Below are positions 11,940 to 21,500 of a stretch of DNA of 22,932 nt, piece by piece (positions within the stretch are counted from its first letter, which is position 1; every line of letters starts with the position of its first letter). The notes below the pieces were generated by a model. The model was not told where the DNA came from. It searched no databases and saw only the letters and a program-made list of their open reading frames with translations. The stretch covers positions 1-22,932 of the forward strand of contig NW_003153193.1 in assembly GCF_000003605.2 (NCBI RefSeq), written 5' to 3'. The position numbers were made by a program, and so were the translations under genes. This DNA is from Saccoglossus kowalevskii (Eukaryota > Hemichordata > Enteropneusta > Harrimaniidae).

Positions 11940-12159
11940 GTCTACACACATCAGAGATCCAATCCAGAAATGCTGGATTTTGTTACATTTATTTGGATTC
12001 AAATGGCCGCCATTCAGCCATCTTGAATTGGATGCAATACAAATTAACTTGGATGTGCGAGACAAGCATGTATGAGATTTAGATGAGGACAGATGGATGC
12101 AAACACAGATACATGTACGTACATTGCATATGAATCTATAAATCCCTGTTTTCCTAACC
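11940..12159 (+). mobile_element. Decayed family-1 element copy
   Basis: The order of motifs follows the other family-1 copies: GAAATGCTGGATTTTG, AAATGGCCGCCATTCAGCCA (12001-12020), TTGAATTGGATGC, ACAAATTAACTTGGATGT and finally AAATCCCTGTTTTCCTAACC (12140-12159), a mutated version of AAGTCCCCGTTTTCGGAC. The ACGG tract has decayed to GGACAGATGGATGC. The terminal hairpin right arm is absent. A 74-codon minus-strand frame spans this copy and is taken as a by-product. Confidence 0.65.
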
Positions 12160-14119
12160 ATGTGAAGTCATCTGGGCACCAACACAGGATAATCTACATC
12201 ATATTTCAAGAGGCTTATGGCAAGACACAACATGGCTGCTAAAATCCAGGCAATGTTCTAAGGAACCAACTAAAGACATTCCATGTGTTATTTCATATAC
12301 GTTTTTTCTGCCATGCACTGTCATGTTTGTCACATTTTCTAGGCAACTTCAAAACACAAAGATACAAATTCTATATACTATTATTATTCATCTGTCACTG
12401 TAACGCCATAAGTTACAGCGTGCTGTAATTTTGTGGTATTTTCATCCTACCATATTAGGAAATGCAAATTCAAAATATGGAATGATTTTGCATGGAAGCA
12501 TCCTCTACTGAATAATAAAAACAAACATGGCTGCCACCAGAGTTTGACCGGACTCCACACAAAAGAGGTTCGCTGATTCTGTTATAAACTTTTTGGATTT
12601 CGGCATTCCCAGGTTATTACTCAGACAGTACGCCGTGCATAGACCTCAGCTGTGCGTCGGTCGATACTCCAGTTATACTGTCTTCATGCATACTTTGAGG
12701 TATCCTCGTAATAATCTCATAATATTTGATGATCGATAATAGTATGATAATACATACTGTACAATACAATTTTCAGTGATAGGAATTTTTGCGATTTGAT
12801 GGCATTCGTGAAGACAACATTTCGAAATTTCACTTGTGAAATACAGAAATATTTGTCTCTTGTGTGGTTTACAGTATGTCCATAGCTCTGCAGCTCCTCT
12901 GAAACAGTTGACAAAACATTATAGACAGGTATATTGGAAGTGATGGACAAAAGCTAGACACCCACAAGGGGTTAATTACTTAGAGCACCACTCCAAGACT
13001 GCAGTGGACTGGAACTTGCCACTTTATACAGTGCAACGGAGGTGAAAAGGAGTTGAAACTGATCCTCTCGTTCTGTCATCTGCTCTTTTAAGTTAGAAAT
13101 ACTCGGGAGAAAGGAATAAGTGCCACGCAATGACCCTAAAAAAATATATTGGCACATGATATTTTCTTTTCATTTTCACATTTGATCTAATATGACCTCT
13201 CATTTTTAGTTGAAAGGGGGCAAGGTTTGTCAAGCAAATAGGACCAACAATGAAACAGATCAGTTTCACTGTTTGAGATACATGTACTCATGACCAAGCT
13301 ATGTTGAAATTACTAAGAATTTTTCATTCACTGGAAGATATTACATTATGTATGAAATCGAACATAAAAATAGGACAAACAAAAGTCTAAGCAGTGTAGT
13401 GGTGTCAAAACATCATGTGGGATTCGACAAACGCAAAATTATGTTTGAGGTATTTGGTATTTTGACGACGGTAAATTTTTTTAAAAATGAAATCTCAAAA
13501 ACATATTCCTCTCTGAAAGTGTCATTTTCACAAATGCCTGAACTTGTCAAAAATCGGTATAGACAAAAATTGGCTACATGCACTGTCCTGTAAAATCTGG
13601 CTTCAAATATTATACAAGACCTTGAATCATATATCACTTAACAAAAGCGTAACAAAATATCGAACATGAGTAATTTAGGCCATGAGTAAAAATAATCCGG
13701 CCGGAAATCATGGTGAATGTAACGTATAATAAATTTTGAAATGATAGTTATGACGGATAGATTCCCACTGAGAATCAAGAATTTGTCACATATCTTATTC
13801 AGCTCACAAAAATAACTACAGAGTGATGTGATGGCAAGTATCTGTTAACAAGTAATATCACAACTATGAGTGAAGTTCATTTTCATATCAGTCCTCATAT
13901 GGAGAATAGAGCAGCGCCCTCGTGTGGTGACATAACGCCCTCATGCTACCTTTTCAAGAATTTTTTTTAAAACCACTTGCAATGAAACACAAAACATAGC
14001 GTGACTATTACAACCTTGCCCATTGAGAATCTAGATTAAATAAGGCATAAGAATTGAAGATGACTACAAACTAATAATGTACTCAATGCCTGGATCTTGA
14101 TCCACCCAAGGTGTCTACT
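12160..14119. other. Non-coding stretch with a GC-richer patch at 12500-12700
   Basis: No gene is supported. The patch at about 12520-12700 contains AACATGGCTGCCACC (a YY1-like core ATGGCTGC at 12527) and several CpGs (GTGCGTCGGTCGATACTCC). It could be a relic promoter or untranslated exon, but I see no open frame: the ATG is followed by a stop after five codons. Overlapping short frames on both strands at 13348-13637 look like chance. A CTCF-like site lies at 13913-13927. Confidence 0.4.
13913..13927 (-). promoter_or_regulatory. CTCF-like motif
   Basis: On the minus strand the sequence reads CCACACGAGGGCGCT. Against the consensus CCASYAGRKGGCRSY it matches at 13 of 15 positions, missing only positions 5 and 6. 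CTCF is known across bilaterian animals. Occupancy is unknown, and a 15-base motif can arise by chance or inside a repeat. Confidence 0.3.
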
Positions 14120-14385
14120 GTCTACAAATATAAGACCAAAGTAATAAGACTATTTGTTTTCAATAAAAAGTCAAAAATAGCTTTTTTTACAAAATATTTC
14201 AATAAAATGAAAGAATTGAGCTCAGAAAATGAACAAATCTGAGAGAATCACATTTACACACCTACATTTGTAGTGAGTATGAAACGCAAACAGCTAACAG
14301 TTCTTGAGAGTAGTCAAAAACGAAAGTTGATGCAATGACAAGACAATCAATAAAATGAGACTTTGTCAACTGCAGAGTTAAACAA
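14120..14385 (+). mobile_element. Decayed family-2 element copy
   Basis: The segment follows family 2 in order: AAGACTATTTGTTTTCAATA, GTCAAAAATAGC, CAATAAAATGAAAGAATTGA, GAAAATGAACAAATCTGAGA (nearly identical to 6823-6842) and finally ACTTTGTCAACTGCAGAGTT, the decayed form of AAAGTCGACAGCGGAGCT. The hairpin and the GAC tract are mostly lost. It lies about 50 bases left of MITE copy B. Confidence 0.65.
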
Positions 14386-14433
14386 ATAATTAATATTCAT
14401 AATTAATATCTTCAATTAATACAACATGTACTA

Positions 14434-14641
14434 CTGTGGAATACTTTATTTTCGCTGGATTTAATTTTCGCTGAAAAGGCTTTTTAGGCATTTTGCTTGG
14501 AATTTATTTTCACTGATTTTTGATGAGTTTAATGTGAAATATAGGAAAAAAAATATATTTGCTGGATTTTATTTTCATGGAATTATCCCTTCAGCGAAAA
14601 TAGCGAAAATTTATTCCAAGCGAAAATAAAGTATTCTACAG
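14434..14641 (+). mobile_element. MITE copy B (best copy, TA-flanked)
   Basis: The left end CTGTGGAATACTTTATTTTC and the right end GAAAATAAAGTATTCTACAG form an inverted repeat of about 28 bp that continues imperfectly inward. TA flanks both sides (14432-14433 and 14642-14643). Length is 208 bp. The right arm carries an extra TAGCGAAAATTTATTCCAAG block absent from copy A. The interior consists largely of variants of TTTATTTTCGCTGGA in both orientations, so the whole element can fold back. It has no transposase. Confidence 0.8.
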
Positions 14642-15374
14642 TATATTGGTCCCAATATCTCTTATAGAACATAACATAAAATGAATTTTATAAAAGTTCC
14701 CAAATAATATTACAGCAATATATTTAAGAAAATTAACTAGCCAACATTTTGGTGAGAAAAGTTTACTTTCTTTATGCTATTATAATGAAAACAGTATATC
14801 AGTTTCCTACACCATCTAATTGACTTGCCCGATGTCGCTTACTAGTTAATAAAATATACAAGTTTAGAAGGAATTGAATAACATAGTCATACAGTCATCA
14901 CACTATGAATATAATGAGATAACCATATTTATCTAAATATCTCATTTTTTTTAACAGAGATACTGTGGCTGTGATTTGGTATAGCCACTGTATACTATAG
15001 GTCAAAACAATTAACGAAGTCAGAAAGTTTTATGTCAGGATTGACATTTATTGAACTACGAAAGGAAAACATCAACATCGGCTTGAAACAACAACAAAAA
15101 ATAATTATAACGATAACAATGGCACGAGGACCTCTAGTGTCACATGACATGAAACTCAAGTTGTGATAGGTCGGTTCTAAACCAATCACTGATAGTGGTA
15201 ATAGGAATACGAATAATCTAAACTTAACATATCAATCATTAACAACAATGATGACACAACGACAGACCCCCCCCCCCCCACATAGATATCCCCCTTCATA
15301 TACCCTTTAACTACGATTATACAAAGGTAAAAATGACATTGAAAGCTGTTGTATAAAAAACATTCTTCATGTTC
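14642..15374. other. AT-rich non-coding stretch with a 13-C run
   Basis: No gene seen; a 64-codon minus frame at 14995-15189 looks like chance. A homopolymer of 13 C at 15267-15279 is the only marked feature. Confidence 0.45.
15267..15279. repeat. Poly-C run, 13 bases
   Basis: Thirteen consecutive C residues in otherwise AT-rich DNA. The exact length may be affected by sequencing or assembly error. Confidence 0.8.
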
Positions 15375-15505
15375 ATCAATTAATTTTCGCTATTTTACTT
15401 TTTTTCCTACATTTTACTTTCAACTTTTCAAAAATTAGTGAAAATAAAATCCACACAAAATACCCCAAATGTCTTTTCAGCAAAAATTAATTCGAACTAA
15501 AACAA
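15375..15505 (-). mobile_element. MITE fragment (copy D)
   Basis: In reverse orientation this matches the middle and left arm of copy B. Shared phrases are TTAATTTTCGCTATTTTACT, TTTTTTCCTACATTTTACTT, GTGAAAATAAAATCCACAC and TTTTCAGCAAAAATTAATTC. Both terminal CTGT/ACAG ends are lost. It stops about 15 bases before the left end of the family-1 element at 15520. Confidence 0.65.
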
Positions 15506-15519
15506 GCCATGCATGGCAC

Positions 15520-16471
15520 AGTCCCCTGTTAGTTATCAAATTTAAGATATAAAGTTTTGTTTATAGTAATATAGCTGGAATATAAACATGTCAGGAATAT
15601 GATGATTGTTTAACATTTAAATGATTGACATTTGTATCTGATTGTCAAATGAGTATTGAGAGATATTGCTCTAGAACAGCATTAATTAAAACAAAATCAG
15701 CCATTATGAATATATGTATAATGAATATATGAAATTTGAACATAGTCAGTCAAAGCATGTCAGAGATATGGCTATAGAAGCCCATTCATTAAAACAAAAT
15801 GGCCACTAGTCAGCCATTCAGAATCCGATCTAAAAAATAAAACAATTTTTTTAGCACAGAAATAGCCACCATTAGGCCACTTTGAAAAGGATCATCAAAC
15901 CAATATATCTGTCTATCTATGACATGATGTATAATGAATATTTAAAATTTGAACATAATCAGTCAAAACAAGTTGAAAGATGGGTCTAGAAGCCCATTCA
16001 TTAAAACAAAATGGCCACCAGTCAGCCATTTTGAATGTTATCTGAAAAACAAAATTATTTGCATCAAGGTCCCATAATGTCCCAAGTTTGAGCAAAATCC
16101 ATCTGTAAACAGCCGAGAAATGCTTGATTTTTTAGCACAAAAATGACCGCCATTCGGCCATCTTGTATTAGATCGTAAAACAAAATGATGTTCATCAAGG
16201 TCCTATAATGTGCAATGTATATACAAGGTTTGAACAAAATCCATCTGTAAACAGCCGGGAAATGCTTGATTTTGATGATTTTTAGCACAAAAATGGCCGC
16301 CATTCGGCCATCTTGAGTCAGATCGTGAAACAAATTAACGTGCATATGTATGATATCATGTATGATGTATGTTTGAAGTTTGATTGTGATTGGTCCAGGC
16401 ATTTCTAAGATACAGGTCCGGACGCACGCACGAACACACGGAGGTCAAAACATAAGTCCCCGTTTTCGGAC
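15520..16471 (+). mobile_element. Family-1 'pearl'/Helentron-like element, nearly complete
   Basis: The inferred left end AGTCCCCTGTTAG (15520-15532) mirrors the GGGGACT that ends the hairpin of the copy at 1-276, and resembles the family-2 left end AGCTCCGCTGTTAG. The core holds monomers of two subtypes, then a GGACGCACGCACGAACACAC tract (16420-16439), CAAAACATAAGTCCCCG and the hairpin left arm AGTCCCCGTTTTCGGAC (16455-16471). The right arm is missing, so the 3' end was lost at the hairpin tip. Length is about 950 bp. A 112-codon minus-strand frame at 16064-16402 reads through two monomers and is judged non-coding. The left boundary is inference from the shared terminal motif. Confidence 0.65.
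15655..16400 (+). repeat. Two-subtype tandem monomer array inside the family-1 element
   Basis: Subtype a shows AGCCCATTCATTAAAACAAA at 15779 and 15991 (period 212) followed by ATGGCCAC...CAGCCAT, with a shortened earlier copy near 15680. Subtype b shows CCATCTGTAAACAGCCG at 16099 and 16241 (period 142) and ATGRCCGCCATTCGGCCAT at 16143 and 16293 (period 150). The different spacings reflect a small insertion (GATTTTGATGATT) in the last unit. Confidence 0.7.
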
Positions 16472-17044
16472 TTCGTATTTAATCCTGTGGTTTACTCTTC
16501 AACTGAGATGTACTATGGGAGTACCACATTGCACTGTATTTCAGTTAATTTAATTAACTACAGTATTTGATCTATTATTAGTGCATGTGCTTTAAATGAC
16601 TAAGGTGTGTCTATGATAGCTTTTGTTTATGTGTGCTTCTATAACAGAACAAATATGGTATATTAAATGAGATTCTCAGAAATGAAGCTACATCACTGAC
16701 AACCAAATATTACCAAAACCAATAGCAAATAAAATCTAATTCCCACAGGCTAACCAGTTTTCCCCAACAACACAAACAATTTTTTGTCTTTGTCTTACAT
16801 CCTGTTCCGGTTCGTCTTTACATTATTTCTTCCTAATCTCCTGTGAATATATATATACAAAGTGTAATCTCCTAGACTACAACCACAGCAGCACTGACTT
16901 GCATACATTTACACAAATTTAACTGAATTAAATAATCTGCTTATAAATAGATTCTGAAGAGGAAAGTCTATATAACAAATTTGAAGAGCTCTCCTCAAGG
17001 AATAAACAATTACCTCATTGAGAACAGTTTGTTCCTGTGTGAGG
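16472..17044. other. AT-rich non-coding stretch
   Basis: No gene or named repeat is recognisable. A 64-codon minus frame at 16909-17103 runs into the minisatellite and looks like chance. Confidence 0.45.
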
Positions 17045-17410
17045 AAATGCGAAATTACAGAAAAGGAATTGCATACAGTCACAGAAGAGAAAAATGCATA
17101 CAAGTAAAATGCATACAGTCACAGAAAAGTAAAATGCACACAGTCACAGAAAAGTAAAATGCATATGCAGTCACAGAAAAGTAAAATGCATACAGTCACA
17201 GAAAAGTAAAATGCATACAGTCACAGAAAAGTAAAATGCATACAGTCACAGAAAAGTAAAATGCATACAGTCACAGAAAAGTAAAATGCATATGCAGTCA
17301 CAGAAGAGGAAATGCATAGTCACAGAAGAAAATGCGTACACAGACATAGAAGGGAAAAATGCGTAAACAATCACAGAAGTAGAAAAAGCGTATATTGTCA
17401 CAGAAGAAAC
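17045..17410 (+). repeat. Minisatellite, 25-bp unit
   Basis: The clean core at 17109-17310 repeats CAGTCACAGAAAAGTAAA followed by ATGCATA. Units start at CAGTCACAG positions 17116, 17141, 17168, 17193, 17218, 17243, 17268 and 17295. Most are 25 bp; two are 27 bp because of an extra TG (ATATGCAG), and these lie 127 bp apart. Both edges decay: to the left GGAATTGCATACAGTCACAG, to the right units with GAAGAGGAAATGC, GAAGAAAATGCG and AGAAGGGAAAAATGCG. The gradient fits a tandem array homogenised in its centre. Confidence 0.9.
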
Positions 17411-17805
17411 TCAGACTCCATGAGATTAAAATAATAGTCTTCACTGATTTCTGACAATAGAAGTCTCAAGGAAAAGACTTTACCAGTGAACACTGGTCCA
17501 AATATGTCAACATGTGAATATTGCCAGGCAATAGCATTGTTTTGCTTAACCATGTATACATATACAGTTCACAACTTTGACTTACAATTTATGAAAACTT
17601 ACTTGAGTGTATGGACTAAAAACTTCTAAAAAGTTTAGTTAAAAAAAAAAGTATCAATTGATTAGTTCATAAAATTAATAATTTAAATTGTTAATATTTG
17701 TATTGTATTTTCTCATATCAATTTCTATTACAAGCGCGAATTCAATGGAAGCGCATATACATTTGTAAACCAAATAAGGTATTTGTTGTTTACATAAAAT
17801 ATTAC
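17411..17805. other. AT-rich non-coding stretch
   Basis: Nothing recognisable. It includes an 11-base A-rich run at about 17641 and AT-rich simple sequence. Confidence 0.45.
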
Positions 17806-17979
17806 TCAGTATAAAGTGGTTTAATTTCATGACAAATTTTCGTGAAATCTTGTAGCAGTAAAGATTTCTCTGCTGTCTTCACGACATGGAGTGTACTCGA
17901 CTTTCATGAAATCTGGTCTTCACAAATGCATTTTACATCTTAAATCATGAAAATGTAATTTAATAAATGGTTTACAGTA
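17806..17979. mobile_element. Foldback element of a second MITE type
   Basis: The left edge (CAGTATAAAGTGGTTTAATTTCATGA) and the reverse complement of the right edge (TACTGTAAACCATTTATTAA..TTTTCATGA) are similar. Between them TTTCGTGAAATC, TTCACGACA and TTTCATGAAATC form further inverted copies. The sequence is unrelated to copies A-E except for the ACAGTA end. Boundaries are approximate. Confidence 0.45.
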
Positions 17980-18421
17980 TTTTGACCATAGAAACACTAA
18001 TTTAAAGTTCGTGCAATACTAATAAATAAAATATGGTAATTTAAATAAAACTAGTTGGTACAATGATTTAGTGGTAGTGATTTAATACACATATACATGT
18101 TAATGTCAGGAGCATTGGCCAGATATATTCTTTCCACTAATGTATGTCAAATTGTATGTGCACGAGCATCAAACTGCCATAATAACATGACAATAATAAA
18201 ATTATACAATATCAGATATACAAATATAGAATAAAATTAGTTTTCTTAACTTAGAATTAATTTATTTTCAATCTGTAATTTTATTTAAAGTCCTTCCATT
18301 CATGCAGTGAATTGCTGACCAATGTCACATGATATCAGCTGCCAATACATTCATTCATTCATCACAGTATAAGAGGAACAGTATACAGCAAGTTAAAATA
18401 TATATACTGGCATAATCTAAC
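17980..18421. other. AT-rich non-coding stretch
   Basis: Nothing recognisable beyond short simple-sequence patches such as ATTCATTCATTC near 18350. Confidence 0.45.
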
Positions 18422-18577
18422 CATGTAATACTTATTTTCGCTGAAGAGATGATTCAGTGAAAATAAAATCCAGCGAATACACACTCATCAAAAATCAGTG
18501 AAAATAAATTCCATACAAAACACTCAAAAAGCCTTTTCAGCGAAAATTAATTCCAGCTAAAATAAAGTATTTTACAG
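18422..18577 (-). mobile_element. MITE copy C, reverse orientation
   Basis: Read on the minus strand, it starts CTGTAAAATACTTTATTTTA (18577 leftward) and passes through GGAATTAATTTTCGCTGAAA, ATTTTCACTGATTTTTGATG and CGCTGGATTTTATTTTCACT to the far end ATTTTCGCTGAAG..AAAATAAGTATTAC. TA follows at 18578-18579. The interior TTTAATGTGAAATATAGG segment of copies A and B is deleted here. Confidence 0.7.
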
Positions 18578-21500
18578 TAGTCCAAGAATTTACAACTTAA
18601 ATATTTTCTATCTTCAATTTCATATATTCATCTTTTTAAAATGTTATTTGTTATAATCTCGTATACAACAGCACAATTACTAATATGCTAATGTATTCTC
18701 CATGTACACATGATGTCTACTATTAAAGCAGGATTACACAGACTGGAAAACAGATATATATATAGAAGATTTCTAACCACAGCGAGCTTACATACATAAG
18801 CAATGAAAGGAAGGAAAATAAAGGATTCACCAACTAGAGTTTCAACTGAAAGTGAAAGATGGTTTAACCTACCCTGATTTTAAGCATAATTCCCCTGTTG
18901 GACTGACTGATGTTGTGCGACAAACACCGACTAGGTCTCACAATACACAGACTTAGTTGGCAGTTTTACAGCGAATTCACTGGAGCTTTGCAAGTAAGGG
19001 AATTTAATACACCACCATGTAGATTTCCCTTTAGGCAACAACTGGAAGACATCGCTCTGCTCTTTAAGATGAAACACTTATTCTGTCGGAGGTGACAGTG
19101 CCTCGCAGGCTAAATACACAGACACTATTGGGAATTTGTCCAACATGCTAAAGGTTGATGAATAGTCGGTTCCCTTTTAGCTGTAGCATCATTAACCAAA
19201 ATTAAAACCAACCATGCAAGGATCACTGCAGTCCTGTATCAATTATATAATTGTAACATATATGATACAATAAATTGAATCTATTGTTTCTGGTGTATTC
19301 CGATATGTACCGCTGCTGGCAGTCTGCCCATCTTCGTCATAGATGCCGAAAACATACCTGTCAAGTCCAAAACGAATGCATGTACAGCTCAATAAACACG
19401 TACAGCATCCAGTAGTACCTCAAGCATGGGACCACATGACTGCTTCTTACACACAAAAGTCACTCTTTCAAAAGTTCACTCAACATGGCTGCTATTATTT
19501 ACTCTGACTATGAGCGAGACCAGAAAAATTATAATATCAATGGCAACGCCCTTGTTTCAAGTGGATTTTCTTCCATGCAGTGAAACGTATTACAGATGCT
19601 GACAGGACTAACAATGGTAACGACTTAAGCCAGTACTGTAAACTCCTCACATATGGGTTTATATTGGAGTTCATCCGAGTTGAGAAGTTCAGATTCGATG
19701 CATCTCTCTATGGATTACTATTTAAATTGGGAACACATGGTTTTAGAATTAGCCGGATAAATCCAATCATACATGTATTCATTGAGGGAAATGCACTCAA
19801 TCTCCAACAAAGTCTAGATTCATGCTACAACAAATATATTGTTACCTTTTAACATTTGTTTACAAATTAAATGCTGGGATTATAAAATAATAACCAGACC
19901 ATAATTAGAATAAAAAGAAAAAATAAAGAATATAATTGCATTTTAAATTAAACAATTAATATTACCATAATTACGAAATAAAATTTTAAAAATCACAAAA
20001 TACGAATATTATTTTATGTAGACAGTACACAAGCAGGTGTTTCCAAAACATATAGACAAACATCGCTCAACAAAATGAATGCTAATTATATCCAGAAGGG
20101 ATTATTTAAATCCACTTACATACTGAATAAAGTGTAAACAGAGGATATTAAACAAAATTTAATAAAATAGACGTTTTGTATGACATGATATGGCCATACA
20201 TGCATTGATAAAAACAGATTGTCAGTAACAATTAAGTTCAACAGCATGCATCAATAATTCAAATAACTTTTAGTACTGAGAAAAACTGTTCAACAGTGCA
20301 GTTCATTATTTTAAAAATAAACTCATGGTCAATGGAGGTGGGGGTACTTAAAAAGACCTCATGTCATCCTGCAGGCATGTAAAGTCATTGCCGTTCATTG
20401 GATTACTAATATATGTTGATCCCTTTCGACTATCCTGACTGATGGGCACATGGTCATTCAAGCATGTACTTCAACACACTTGTTTGTCACCTCTATTTTC
20501 ACTGCCATTTGACTTTCAACATCTTTTCACAACCTTGATATTGTCTTTCCAAAAACTTTGTTCACAAACATAAAGATGACAAATTCTACTTGAATTAAGT
20601 GTGAAATTGACCAGTTTATGATTTCATGGGGGTGGTAGGGGTTATGTCTAGAGGGACATTTAAGCTAAATACTTTTGGCTATCCTAAAAAACCATAATGG
20701 TTTCTTGATATTGGTATTTTGAACAGACAAACAAGAAATGCTGGGGTGAATTTTATGTACAGAATAAATTTGATGATTCTGCTGTACATAACAACGTTAC
20801 AGTTGAGTCAAAGCATATATACAATGTATAAGAAAGAATATATGTTGAAAAAAAAACAAAGCTGCTCTGTGATTGGTCAGACTGTTAGATGTTAGGTAGC
20901 CAATCAGGTACAATCTTGTAAGTAAACATACAATGTAGCTTTGCATTGACTCTAATGTAGCAAACTGACCTTGGGATAAATTATTTGCCACTTTATTTTA
21001 TTTTTATTGTTCACAAGAAAATAATTTGGAAAAGTGTTTAACCACTAATTTAGTCTGACTTGAAGTTGTAATGTTTGCAAAACTTGAGACACTTTAAATT
21101 TTGGCTAACTTGGCTAAAAATCGATCTGAAATTTACAGTTTTAGGGAGTTATTTTGTTGTTTATTGATTAATTTATTATGTCTTCACTACAATAAATCCC
21201 TCTTAACCTTTTCACCACCAGTCTTTCTGCACTTTTTTCTCACATTTCCGAAAATTAACCCAAAATTTGGAGCCAACAGACAAAATTAGAGTAAATTTTC
21301 AGTTTTTACTCAACAAATTTGACTATTTTTGTCCCAATCTTCTGAAGGAAAGTGCAGACTATAAATGGGACTATTTTGTGAATTTGTGTTAATTATTTGA
21401 AACAAAAGACTTCATGAATAATTAATCACATTACGTATTACTTTAGTGAGGTCACTGAAAATCAATACTATTATGATACAAACAATAAAGAGCTACATGG

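Noticed and set aside
12527-12545. Start codon with good context (ACATGGCTGCC)
   Set aside because: The frame stops after five codons and no donor precedes the stop.
17109-17310. CRISPR array
   Set aside because: The units are contiguous 25-27 bp tandem repeats with no unique spacers, in eukaryote-like DNA. It is a minisatellite.
19580-19852. 90-codon frame after a fair splice acceptor (CATGCAG at 19579)
   Set aside because: The peptide resembles no family known to me and the start is GTG. It stays open to a stop without a good donor, so an acceptor-like string alone is not enough.
20625-20665. G-quadruplex in TGGGGGTGGTAGGGG
   Set aside because: Only three runs of three or more G lie close together; a fourth is distant, so the case is weak.
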